NCBI RefSeq assembly: GCF_037975245.1
Contig: NC_092574.1
Location: 11,619,213 to 11,683,212 of the forward strand
DNA: 64,000 nt
From: Apostichopus japonicus
Lineage: Eukaryota > Echinodermata > Holothuroidea > Aspidochirotida > Stichopodidae
Direction: 5' to 3'
Each line of letters opens with the position of its first letter. Position 1 is the stretch's first letter. Made by a program: the position numbers and the translations under genes. The notes under the pieces were generated by a model. The model had not been told where the DNA came from, made no database searches, and was given only the letters and a program-made list of their open reading frames with translations. Below, one piece after another: positions 21,961 through 38,835 of the stretch.

Positions 21961-23753
21961 TATTACCGTGTAATAGCCAACCAAATTACTGACCGAAAGT
22001 TAGATAAAATGCCAACTCAAGTTCTTGGTGAAAATGGGGCGGGGGGGGGGAGCAAATGCCCCCCTTGTCGCCCCATTATCTGGCAGATGATGGTATGTAG
22101 TGGAAAGTGGAAGGTGGAAGGGGCGAGTTATTATAGGGAAAATATACCCCAGCTGCCATCTCTTCCATGAATGACTAATCCTATTATTCCTATACGTATG
22201 CAAAGGTTTTGGATCAATTTTGAATTTTCCATATTATTTTGAACAGCCGGATTCTGCCATTAAGTTTAATTGTAATTAAAGGATGTGAAAAGTCGTTCTC
22301 AAAATAATTGGAGAATGACAAATAGCACGTTGCTGCTGTAAAAAGAAACCTATAAAAGAAGATGGAAGGATCAGAATGTTTGAACATATTTGAATCAATG
22401 AATATATAAGTGTTGCATCTTCCTACGGCGTAGTTCACGTTACATTCACTTCGACATTAACAGGGACTTTGGAACTCAGTGAATGTAAGTATATTGGTGG
22501 ATCGGCCTAGTACCGATTGACTGGTTCGAAACCGGCAAGACACTGGTTACGAGGCGTCAGGGGTGCCGACAGCCTGAGGTAGAGAAGCTGAAGGTGTCGA
22601 TGAACGCGAATATGCTCCTTACATCGGAGATTTCAACTCCGCCACCTGTTTTCAGGTCCCTGCTGGCGCAGGTCGTGGCCGGATTATTGAGCCGGTAGAA
22701 CTTTATGCACCCCCACCCCTCCCCTGGTGACAGTGCGCCTATAGGACTGGCTGTTCAAGTGTCATGATGTACAGTAAGCGGAACCTTTGGGAGCCATGGG
22801 AGGGGGGGGGGGGTATGAAAACATTGCCACAACTCATTGAAAAGTGAAACACATTTCATTTCCCATCCACGTCGATGTGCATGTTGTAATTTTTAGCAGG
22901 TCCAGACTTTGATAAGGACTGCGGCATGACCCATAGTAATATTAAGGGCAAAATTGGTTTTCTTCAACTACCGGGTGTGGTGCTGCAATCGCCTGACATT
23001 AGTCGAGCTACACCGCACTGAACACTGGTGTGACTCCTGCTCACCTCCCACCCCTATCTCGAACCTGTATCATTAATCGGCCCAAAACATGGGACCAAAC
23101 TGGTTTAACCAAATTTCAATACTCAAGACTGGGATCGAACCGGATGATATCGGTGCTCGAATCACGGTCACAAATTTCGACAATTAGCTCATGCTTTCCA
23201 TAACAATAGGCCCGAACACGTTTCTCCTTCAAAACCTCTCAATTAGTGCCCCCCAAAAATAGTTATAATACACCCAAAAGTTGCCACATTATTGGGGAAA
23301 AGACATCTAGTCCGGCTGTTGTTATTGCACCGCGCCGTGTATGAAATGTTGATGCATTTCCCGCCATTAGGTCAGAATCAAATACCGCGCCAACTGGAAA
23401 GCAGCGTTTCCTGTCGATAAATGGCAGAAGATGGGACTTCCCAATAGTAGGGACAATTATGACATTTACGCAAATTGTCCAGACTGCTAGCAGGTTAAAT
23501 AAATAGCATTATTTATATTGCATAAAATATTATTTCATTGTAATTCGATTAATAATTATTCATATATAAGAACTATTTCACCAAAAATCGTTGCCGTTTC
23601 GTATTACTAATGAAGCGTACACCCTGTGTTGAATTTGAAACCTTACTTTATAACTTGTGACCCTTCACCCTTGCATTTTTCGTGAGCGCATCACACACTT
23701 TCTTCAACTACCGAGAAATCTACCCATCGTGACTAATAATATAACTAGTATAA
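21961..23753. other. Upstream spacer of PRPS; GC-rich island at about 22480-22740
   Basis: No gene recognised. The block 22480-22740 is clearly richer in G+C and CpG than its surroundings and includes a short TGGTTCGAAACCGGC palindrome. The last 400 bases before 23754 contain scattered CpG (for example CACCGCGCCGTG near 23330) and could hold the PRPS promoter, but no defined motif was found. Confidence 0.4.
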
Positions 23754-23978
23754 GGTAGGCCCCATGGCTACGTGCCATACAACGAGTTAACAAAGTCAAG
23801 CTCAGAAAATAAGCCTGCTGGTGATTATTCAAGAATCGCTAAAGAACATCTTTTAATGAAAACTGCTCGTGCATCATCAATATTAGGTACTGAAGAAAAG
23901 ATTGGCACCAGAAGCGTTAAATCAGAAGACTCACTAGCAACTTTCACAACAAGTGATTCAGCACGTGTACAGGCAAAA

Positions 23979-27803
<3,825 letters not shown>

Positions 27804-30800
27804 TGTCACTGCAGAAATCTTCACTGGTTTTTACTTGTTATTGTCACGTGAGAAAAATACCATTGAGGTAACCATTGCATGGTTTCGAGTAAAACTCTTC
27901 CTGACACAACTTTTGCCTGAATGTCTGCTTCTTGGGAATTGATCTAAGTTGTTAAACCAATCAGGTGTTATCAGAGGTTGGAACAATGTTGTTCGACTTG
28001 ACTGCATTGGTACATAATATGTCATTAACATGTTGAATGTTTGCCAGTCACTTCTAATGTTTGGATTTATAGAATATTGAAACACGGATCATTCTATTGA
28101 CATGAACGGAGGTCATTGATGTACCCAAAACAAAAAACAAAAAACCAGAAGAAGAAAGTGAGCTTAAATGAGGGTAATAGCAGTAACACAATTCATGACA
28201 TGCTTTCACAACTTTTGTTTTGCCTGATGCTCAGCAAGTTTAGAAGAATGTCACTTTATGTGAGCTTTATTTGTACACGATTATGCAGACTAAAATGACT
28301 TGAAAGCTTGCTTTGTTTGTGAAGCGTATTCCTGCAGCCAATTGACTGCTTTCAATTTGTATAGAAAGTTATGTCAATGGTGGCCCAAGCTTCAGCTATG
28401 CTGGTTTATGATCTAGATTATTTATAATTATTTAGATTATAAACTCCCTGTCACTCAAAGATGATCCACGGTGAGTGTAATGATATGCCAGGCATGTAAA
28501 GATGGTAATTACAGTTCACTTATTTTCACTCCAGTATTTTCGCTCCAAAAAATTCTGTTTAAAACCACATTGGGAACTGAGTCTCAGAATGTGTTCAGAT
28601 GCCATGCTAAAAGTAATTTGCCGGTATGTTTTGTCAGAGGCAACTAAAAGTTTTGAAAAAACCAATATAACTGTACCCTTCATTTTGAAAAGTAGTGCTA
28701 TAATTTGTTGAAAGCCATGTATGTTCTAAAAACAATTTTGTAAAACATGCAACTTTGGGGTATGTACTATCTTGGGGAGAATTAATGGTATGAAGGTCAC
28801 ATTGATTAAGCAAAATTTGTTACATAACAAACCCCAATAATCTCAGCTACATAAGAAACAGGTCGACAGCATGTACACAAACAAGAGACAGACAAAATAC
28901 AATGGATTAACATAAAACATTAAGATCTAGACTGCAGGACTAACTTCAACACTGTAGCTGTCCTGAAGACATCACATACTTTATGTGACATCACGTTCCA
29001 GATTTCACATACTTTTTCACTCTCTTATAAAGAAGAACCAATCAATTGATGCTTCCAAACACTCCAGGCAAGACACAACATTTGCAATGTGAAATGATTA
29101 AGCATACAGTAGTCTCATCTGTTAACTGCAAACAATTTAAAATTATAATCCAATTGAAATCATGCTTGTCTGGCCATGATAATATGGTATGTTTCCACAA
29201 GCTATGAACTTTTGATTAACTAAAGATATCTAGAAAATGTACAGAGGACATGTTCAAAAGGTGAATCCAAAATATTGTCAGTTATAATGATGTCCTCAGG
29301 GGCTTTTTAAATGATTGCATGTGTTTTGCATAACCCATCAATTAGCTATCACTTAGCATTACAGTGTGCCTTCACTCTATTGGTAAGGATAAATGCTTTA
29401 GTATGCTAAATGTGAGGATGATAAATGTGAGGGTTGATGCTTTGTAAGTTTCGATGGCAACGAGAAGCAAGACAGTTTCTTCATTCACAAATGACATTCA
29501 ATACCTTTTTTTTTTTTAAGTTTCAGGTGGAAAATATTGCATAGCATTTCTTAAAGCATTGTGTATCAGCCTTCATAATTCATGTAGCTTTTGGGATGGA
29601 AGTGATTGCAACTTTACTGAAACTAGTACTGTGGAGTACTGGTGTAATTTATATAATGTAGTCTAGTGACCTTGGATGCTTTTTTTTTTGGTGTCATCCA
29701 AAACTATCCTTGCAGCGGTCTGATGTGCAACAGTGTACTGTAGAAACTGCAGAAGCACAGTTTGCCTTTATCTTGTCGATCAACTGACCTCAATACTAGC
29801 ACAATGTCTTTAAGAAAGTTCCAGGTTTTCAGAGAGACAGCTAGTCAGATGTGTTTAGTGCCTCCAGCTGTAGCCTGCTGCCATTTACTTTTTTTCACAG
29901 ATTGAGTATTCTGTTTGGAAAAGTTTTGGTTTCAAAATTTGTCAAGAGTTACAACCATGGTTAGACACTTGTATTGATTAATCATGCTTGTATTGTTGAC
30001 GTGATGGCAATATAATTTTTCATTTTCAGTGTCAATTGTTCGAATAAAAAGTAAGTGGCCTATGCCCCCCTCCCCCCCCAAAAAAAAACAGAGGCTGAGA
30101 TGTAGCATTTACCAATGGAATTGACAGGATTCTTGTTGTGAACCCATTCTATTATTTTCCCTCCTTCTTCTTTGCTTACTCTTTGCTCAAATTTCTGAAA
30201 TTTTCTGATTTTTGCTCTTACCAAGAAATGGTGATTAATCTTCCATTCTACTCACTAAGTCCAGAAAGTGCAGTATTTTAAAAAGAAGTAAACAGAATTT
30301 CTCCAGGCTCTGTAAGATAAATAATAATTGCAGGAGTATTTGGTACAAGCTTTCTCTCTTCAAGTAACTCCATATCTACTACGTAATATCTTCCAGTTTG
30401 TAGAGAATATCCATGCCGACTGAGCTTGACACTATTACGCCGTACTAACATGGTCAGTGCATGGATTTTATGCAACACCGCTATGAATGTTGTACATTCG
30501 ATTGGCTTTGCACTAGGATTATCGCCCAAGTAGGAAGGGGTCTGGCTGGATGGATGGCCAAAGAGGTAACCTAAAGCCACTGTACATTATCAATTGCTTA
30601 CAGTTTGTATATATATTAAATATTGCCACCTTTTACTGCACAAATCTAAACACTTTTTTGACTGGAGTCCATGGTAAGGGTAATGAGTTTTACAAAGTGG
30701 CAAGTAATCCAGATGAGTTTTAGTATTTCATATCAATTTATGCTATCATCATCTCATTTTGGGAGAGAGGGGGGAGGGGGTTGGAAATGTGTATTTATCA

Positions 30801-33569
30801 TTATTTCAGCGATTTATCCAACAGCATGTCTGATTGAAATGCTTGATATTCCTGAGAATTTATCTTTGTCACTAAAGACTGAAAAAGCTTTGGCTTATCT
30901 TGTTTTTTGTTGTTTATGTTGATACCGACTGACTTGTGATAATTCACATGACTATATTGTGCAGTACAAATTTCAAGCTTTTTTTTTTACAATGAATAAA
31001 TTTCTTCATTAAATGTGGAATATTTGTCTGGTATCTGTTTTTTCCTGTTGCGTTTGCTGGGAAGGTGATCCTTTGGTTAGAAACAACAATTACAACCTCC
31101 CCCCCCCCGCATAGAACTATCAAATGCAATTGCTTATACAGAGTTGCTAGGATATTAATGACACTGTAATACAAAGAAACTGATAATTTAGCTACAAATT
31201 TATATACTGAAATGATGACCGTATGTTGTCTGAGCAAAACAAAACCTGATTTAAACAAGTGATCAGCATAGCTTGGATTGTGGGGAATGATTGACACCAA
31301 GAAGAGTGCTGTTCAAGGCCAAGACTGCAGAAGAAGTTTACAGGAACAATATTGAACAATTGCCTTGCAATCTTGTAGCATTAAGCCTTTCTTCAAAACA
31401 TTTAATCATTAAAACAGTTTAAATCCTGATGTAAGGAGATGGAGGGGATTAGGGTGTTGTTTGGTGCCCAGGCTTATTTTCGAGGGGTGCAAATGAAAAG
31501 AAAAACTTGTCATTTTGTTATATTATTTATATTTTCCAAACTATGAGGCAATGATATAAAAGCCATGCTGTTCCAGCTGGTACACTCTGCCTTAATCTGA
31601 TGTTATGCAGCTATGGGCATATCCTAATAGTGGGCTGAAAACGTTTTGATGGGTTGTGGTATTTTTCCAAATGTCAAATAATTAATCTAGGAGCTTGCTG
31701 AATGCTGACATAGCCCAAGCTAGCTTTCATGCATTTGGAGCATTCATTATGAGGGGTGGGGTCTGATAGGATGTAGCTCAGTCCACATGGAGGTTTCTGT
31801 GTGGTGGGCCTAAAAGTTATTGCAGTGCATTGCCCTGATCTAGAATTGTAATGCAAAAAAAAGTGAAGAGAACTGTTTGTTACAAAATGTTATATTTTTA
31901 TACTGCTTACATGGTTAAGTACACAAAGTCTACAAATAATTGTTTTTACGCATGAATTTAAGTAAGTACTAATGTGTTACCATACATAAATAAATTAGTT
32001 TACTAAATGGAGACAACCCTACTGAAATAAGCATAAAAATTCTTAATACTTGAAGATTAATAATAGTTATAGCACCAAGTAATGACTTTGGTAGTAGCAC
32101 ACTTTCAGGACACTGGATCTGTTAAAATTCAGTATTTCAGTTGCATAGTTGTGTTGGCTTGAAAAAAATGACTACTGTGGACAAATACAGTTGATTTGTA
32201 TAACATGCTGACCACTTTGCTAGTGGACAATAGTCTGATATGTCATTGTTACTATGTCAAAAGAGAACCAGTAATATCATATTTTTTCCCCTATCTTGTA
32301 ATAAATTTGTTGTTGCAGTAATTCCTTTCTAAACTAAAAAAACATTTCCCCCCAAAAAACTTGACCATTTTGTGATGAATTACCAGATAAGTTATTCCCT
32401 GGATCATGACAAATACCCCAAGTGAGGCAGCAGAACTCACAACAGAATAGATTCACAGAATGATGTAGCCAAGATGATTAGACAACAGGTACCCATGTGA
32501 ATAATTGACAATTACAGTAAAATACCTTTATGTTTAGAAGACATGCACCAAAATAACATAAAAAGTCTCACAACTTGTCTGTAAATTTGTTTTTAGGCTA
32601 TACAAATAAGCACCTTTTGTTAACAATTCCATGTAACACCCAGTGACAAAATTTCAAAAGAATTACCCAAGAGATCTGGCAGTACAAACAAAAAATACCA
32701 TGTTGCCATCGAACATAATTGTAGTACACATGTTAATATTATACAAAATATGAAAATAACAACAAATGAGTACTTTTGAGTACTTTTCATAGCATCTGTC
32801 TTTCCTACTCCTATTTATCCATGACATCCCTTTCAAGAATTGCATAACATCTGAAAGGTTGTGGAAGTAACACAGCATTCTTATTTATCAAATTCTTCCA
32901 CAAAATATTGATTTCATCAAACATTGGAAATGGAGGGGAAAATCTATATTTCTGTGCTGCTAATGTAGTAGTCACCTTTAATACTTGAGCTTTTTAACCA
33001 CTGGAAGTACCAAAAAAATATCATTTTCCACAGGAAACAGAGAACTCACATCAACAGACAAACAACCTGGTAATATCTCGATGCAATGTACCTTCAATAA
33101 CATCACAAAGAACCAGAATGACAGTTGGCTTTGTGATTCCTTGCAATAAAATTTGCTCAAATTACCAAACAACCATCTGACCAATGTAGGTAATATCCAG
33201 CTTTCCAGCTCTTATTTGTAGCACTTCTTTATGCTGGACTTCATACAAATTCACTGGTAAGGATTTTACAGTAAATGGAGAAAATGGCCAATATTTTCCA
33301 CAAGTTGAGATAACCTGTTGACCTCTTGAAGCTCAGAGCATGAAAATGATAAGGGCTTGTGTGAGCATGTTAAAGCAAGATTGCTTCTTTGAAGTAGACT
33401 TCATTTCCTGGATATATGGAAGTTTTGTTGGAGACTTATTGAGGCCCTTCACTAAACTGAACTTGACCAATATATGTTTAATAGAAGAAAATTATAGCAT
33501 AAGAGAAATTTACAGGTTAATTGTAGCTTTAATTTTGAATCACCTTGTTTAAAGGGTTTCCAGACTTTA
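27804..33569. other. PRPS 3' flank and intergenic sequence, no gene recognised
   Basis: AT-rich, without recognisable coding exons on either strand. The first part must include the PRPS 3' UTR. AATAAA at about 30044 is one possible poly(A) signal, but the distance is long and unproven. Confidence 0.4.
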
Positions 33570-34095
33570 AAACCTGTTGACCTTTGACCTCCACCAATTT
33601 CAATAGTTCTTGCATTCAACAAGCTGAACATATGAAGTTCAAGAAAGATCATTGTACTTTTTGAGTTACCGTATCGACAATATATTCAGACTTTTGACTT
33701 AAATGTTGACCCCAGATGACCTTATACCTCCACCAACTTCAATAGGGTTCCTCTACTCAATATGGGACATCAACATGCCAAACATAAGATTCATATCGTG
33801 TTTTCAATGTTTCCAGTCTGACCTCGAGTGACCTAGTAAGACCTTTGATCCCAGCCAAAAGCAATATCAGCTGAGAACTCACAGTGTTACATGTACGTGC
33901 CAAGTTTATAGTCCTTCCTACTTGTAATATTGAGTTATCGTATTTACAAGATTTTCACAGTTGACCTCTGGTGACCTAGTATGAAGTTTTATCCCAGCCA
34001 AAACAATACAACTGACAACTCAATATGGTGCATCTACATACAAAGTTTGAAGTCCATCCAACTTAAGAATATTGAGTTACCATGTTTATGAGCCA
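33570..34095. repeat. Degenerate tandem repeat, unit about 125-130 bp, rich in TGACCT
   Basis: About four diverged units share the order TTGAGTTACCGT, a TTTGACTT/TTCACAGTTGACCT block, GGTGACCTAGTA, CCAGCCAAAACAAT, CTCAATATGG and CAAGTTTGAAGTCC. The first unit contains TGACCTTTGACCT at 33578-33590. A related partial unit occurs at about 37060-37190, ending in a CACACA microsatellite. Confidence 0.7.
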
Positions 34096-35297
34096 AAGCA
34101 TCACAGACACACAGCAAAATGACAGTAATGATTCCTTTTGCCCTAAGCAGGAATCACAAACTGATTTTAAATTTATTTTGACATTAGGTGGGCTATTTTT
34201 AAATATGTCATTTCTAGAAGAATCATTAAAAATGTTTCAAGCATGCTGCTTCGAGATATGTCATCGATTGTTTGTTCCATCAATATGCCAAAAGTCATCT
34301 ACATTAATCTTATCTCTCCTCACAATAATATGCTGCTTTAAAAGTCACAGGGTTATATAGTAGCTTCTGGCACAAAACAGTGTAATGGGAGCATAGTCAG
34401 AGGTGCTATTACATGTACTCCCATAAAATCATGACTTATGTGAAATTAAGAGATCTCCTGATCTCTAACTTGAAACATAAAAGATTGAAGGGTGTGAAGA
34501 CTCGCGCAAAAAGAAACGTCTAATGCCAGTAATCTGACCTAGTTTTGAATGAGGTGTAACATAAGTGTTAGACACCACCATCGATCCCAGAAAATACACA
34601 CACAGCTTGCTACTGTCGGTAATTAGACGCTAGTGTACAGTCAGTACATACAGGTGCGGTAAATACCCACAACAGTGTACATAGCAGTGATGGACATCTC
34701 AGGTCCAGCTAAAGATAACAAGGTATCACGTTTCATTACTGTTTGCATTTTGTAGTGACAAGAGAAAACCTTCACTTGCAAGCAATGGAAAGTTAACTTT
34801 TTCACAGGGCGGCACAAGGTTTGGGGCGAGTCTTCAATGCCTTTAAGGAGATTATGGCAGTGATCGTGGAAAGTATGTATTACAGCAAACAAGTATTAAC
34901 TATATCTCGCAATGCACTTAACAGAGTGGTCATATAAGATTGCTACAGTCACAAGGAGACAAAAGGCAGCATATAGTAGTTTATGTAGGAATAAATATTA
35001 AGAAAATGTAAAAATAAATGTATGAGAAAAATTATGTTGTACTAGAACTTTACATTTCCATCATGTTATATCATATAACATTGACATGTTAAGAAATCCG
35101 ACAGGTTTGAGCACACTTGTTTTTCAGGCACTACGGTGAACTGTAAATAGTAAAATAATAAATAGAAATATGCATAGTATTGGCTAAGCTAGAAATTAAG
35201 TTACTTAAACAATGGTCATTATCCAAACAAGGACAGGAAGCATCTCCATCCTGCTCACCGGGATATTGCTTCCTTTCTCACAGAGTTTAGAGGATAA
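34096..35297. other. 3' flank of the EGF-type gene, nothing recognised
   Basis: Downstream of the minus-strand EGF-type gene. Short open frames only. It probably contains that gene's 3' UTR. Confidence 0.4.
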
Positions 35298-38200
35298 TTA
35301 AACTTTCACACAAGCTTTTCCCAGGTTCCACTTTTCACTTGGGATGGATGTCAAATCTGCAGGGCATTCTGTCAAATCAAAGGAATCATTTGAAACTGAT
35401 TAGAAAGACTACTTTAGAAAAAAAATTGTATGAGATATCACAAGTGATTGGGGCCAAGTTTACTGTGGATGGATGATATTTGGGGTGGGAGTAAGGGGTG
35501 GTGGAGACTTCTCCAAATGCTGAGCTCACAAACCCTCCAAAGTGGACAGGCAACTGCTCAAACTTTTGAAACCAACAGTCAACAGGAACAACCACAAAAA
35601 ACAGTGCTAAAGCTTATCACTTCCCAGGTAGCTGCACTAGACATGATATGTGAGTGTAGTTAGGTCTAATGTGACAGATAATCAAAGAGTAAAGCATATA
35701 TTTCTAGAGTACCTTTCGTTCGTGAATGGAAACTTGAGCATTTGCTTCTTTAATTCTAAATATATCTGTCCGCCAGAAACTGACTGGGGTAACTGCATGA
35801 TACCCTCAAAGAATCCTCTGCTGTCTGAAGCCTTTGTCGTTCAGTATCAATCATTGATAACATCCATGTGACACCTTTCATGTACTATGTTTGTTATTTC
35901 ATTTTGAGAATCTTTTTCTTTCAATAAAGGGGTACAGCATTTGTGCCACTTATTTTCAAACTAGTCTTTTTTATTTCTTTCATTGTTGCTTAAACACATA
36001 ATAATTAAAGGAAATTTTACCGTCATTAAAACAAGCAGTCCTTCATATCTAAAAATTAAAAATAAATTCACCAACCCAAGAAAGTTCTACAGGTCTGATC
36101 ATGTTTCTATTCCAGTAAACCCTTAAATCCAGGATATGATAATCTAAATTCATAGTGCATAGGATACCGTAAATACTGTGAAATGTTGACCAAGTTTGCT
36201 ACACAGTTTCAAGCATGACAGAATGTAGAATCACAGTGCTGAGCCTGTACTTTCAGTACTTTATGACATAGTATAAACAAAATTCAGACACCTTAAAATG
36301 ATTATGAAACCTTTCATTTACATATATGTAAATGACTCCCTGCCATTTGTATCTAATGATCCAGTTTTAATTTCTCCAAAACTTGACATCACCTACTGTA
36401 TACTAAATACAGTAGGTGAAACAACATGCAACAAAACACATATATACAGGCTGTATGTATTCTTACCAATTTCACAGTGCCTTCCATAGTAACCAGTTCC
36501 ACAACACTTACATTCATAATGGTGTTCCTTTGCTTGTGAGCAAACACCATTATTCAGACATGGGTTATTCTTGCACACATCACCTAAAGTTTTGGCATAA
36601 GAAAAACATAGGTTACAAGGTTAATAGGAATAAAAAAATCCAGAAAGCCAGTTGGCTTTGTGATTCCTTGCCATGTAATTTGCTCAAAATTCCACATATA
36701 TTGCTAATTGATCAAGTGAGTTAAATTTTTCCACTAGCAAAGTTCAGAGATTTCTGTCTATTATTTGCAGCACTCACTTGTGAGCATCAACCAAGAAGTT
36801 CACTGGTTAGAATTTTACAGTATAGAATTTTTATTCCAAAAATGTTTCAATATCCTGAAAGAACAGTCTTCCTAGGTGAAATATAGACAGATGATGTATG
36901 AGAAAATGAACACTTTCTATTGCCAATTTGGAGCTAGCGAATCAGCTCTGCCACCAACCATCCCTTTAATTGTTGTTATTAATGAATGAGAGTTACATTA
37001 CACTGGTTATTGGCTACAGTATACATTGTGAAATATTTTCACAAGTTACTGCTGAACTTCACAGAAAAGATTGAAGTCGGATCCACATACCAAGTATGAA
37101 GTTACTCCTTGAGTTACCTTGTTTACGACCAAGTTTCACATACACACACATACACACACACAGGCTATCACCAATGGGTGTGATGCCTTTCACCTCTGAA
37201 AAGGAATCAAAAGCAGCACCCATTTAACAAATCTCCTGTGGTTACATCTGGTTTTGATCACAAATGGAACTATTTTGTGATAATTTATAGAGGCCACTTG
37301 ATATTCCTTAGAAGGTGCATACAGTACCCATTGACATAGCATTAACACTGTTATATGCTTATATACTAGGAATGAAGATATGGATAAAGTGCACCATTCC
37401 CATGTCCAGTTGCTTCAATTTAAACTCACCCCAACTATATTCCCCTGACCACCTCCTTCTGCATACCAAAAGAAGAAAAACCATGTATTTAGTATACATG
37501 TTGCTTACCATAGACAGCATCTAGACATTCCTCCATTGTGTTATACTGATAAGGAGTTTCACATCCTTGACTCTCTGTACAAGAGCACTGTTTGTCTTCC
37601 AGTGTGCACCCCTTCCAGATGGTAGTATCACATGATGCAGTGGCTGTATATCAAAAGAAATTTAAGTACACATCAAGTAGTTTTAAAATACAGTATACTG
37701 TACAGTATATACTCCTACTAGAAAGAACCTGAAATGATCACAATTGAAAAGCCAACAGACAGATCGATTTAAATAGTATTCTCGTAGAACAGAAAGCACC
37801 AGCGTTAGTACTGTACCATTCATTATCAATTTAATACTATTATAATTACTTGTCATTTAATGCCTCCATTAGAAATTTTCCTATTTAATACAAGAACCAT
37901 TTAATCCATATAAAATTAGAAACACTAACATGCATTACATTTTTGGGGGGATTGAAAAGTTTAAACAAATCTTCTGTGTTAAATTGAGGGCAACCCAAAT
38001 AAATACTGTCCCTGTAACATGGGTTCATCATGTCATTAAAAATGCTGTTTCATAACTGTTCTGTGAGTGTCACTGTACAAAGTGTAAAATTAACAGAAAC
38101 ATATCTGGAATAGAATGCAGAGTAGTGTTCATCCATCCAACTTATGCAATTTTCACTCAGTTCATGCAAGCTCAGCTGCTTGATTGAAATAAACAAGTTG

Positions 38201-38835
38201 ATATTTACAGAACCTGGACAAATATTTTTTGGTCCCCACTCGTCTGATTGTCTGAGACTACCAAATTTCAGTGGATACAATCAACTCTGCTTGGACGGTC
38301 GTCTGGCAGAGGGCTACAGTACTGTAGTTAATGGCATAAACTTCAGTATGCATTTTTACTTTAAATACTAAATACCCCTAAATACTGTAGGTAATTAAGC
38401 AATAAATTGGCAATAACGTTGCATCACTTTGTAGGTTCTGAAATAAAACTAGTGGTAGGCCCAAAGATGATGTTCTATTCACCAAATTGACATATCTCTT
38501 CTGCTGTATGTACAGTATGTATGTATAGTCGTCATTCTTTAATATTTGGCTACATTGTTGCGGGCAACCAAACTGTGCTGCTCGTATTCATGACCAAGAA
38601 GTATGACCCAGTTGTCCAAGTGACAACCAGAAAAAAATCCTTAAAACTTTGTCATGCATGAGTACACTCCATTTCTGATAACTGCTACAAACACAGTTCA
38701 GCTTGAAAACAATTGCAAAACTTTTTATTACAGATTGGTAACAGTAAACTGGACTAACAAGATGATCTTACCTCGATGTATACAAACTAGCACAAACATC
38801 AAAATTGCGCAGGCTAGGAGGGTGAAACGGGTCAT
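35298..38835 (-). CDS. Small secreted cysteine-rich/EGF-like protein (128 aa), family unknown
   Basis: Four exons, minus strand: 38835-38772, 37643-37509, 36583-36467, 35368-35298. All are GT/AG and all introns are phase 1, the usual arrangement for shuffled extracellular modules. Residues 1-22 are a signal peptide (MTRFTLLACAILMFVLVCIH). Residues about 25-66 form a Cys-rich module with CDTTIWKGC, CSC, GCETPYQYNTMEEC. Residues about 70-105 form an EGF-like domain with CKNNPCLNNGVC and GTGYYGRHC. The last exon adds a short tail ECPADL...KACVKV and a stop. The product should be secreted; I see no transmembrane segment. I do not recognise the first module or a named orthologue. The last exon rests on a good acceptor, matching phase and two cysteines, but is the least certain part. 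A 5' UTR exon may lie near 40207-40300, where a GTAAGT donor is seen. Confidence 0.8.

Noticed and set aside
21575-22170. Pro/Gly-rich open frames on both strands
   Set aside because: They are produced by G and C homopolymers in the miniature elements.
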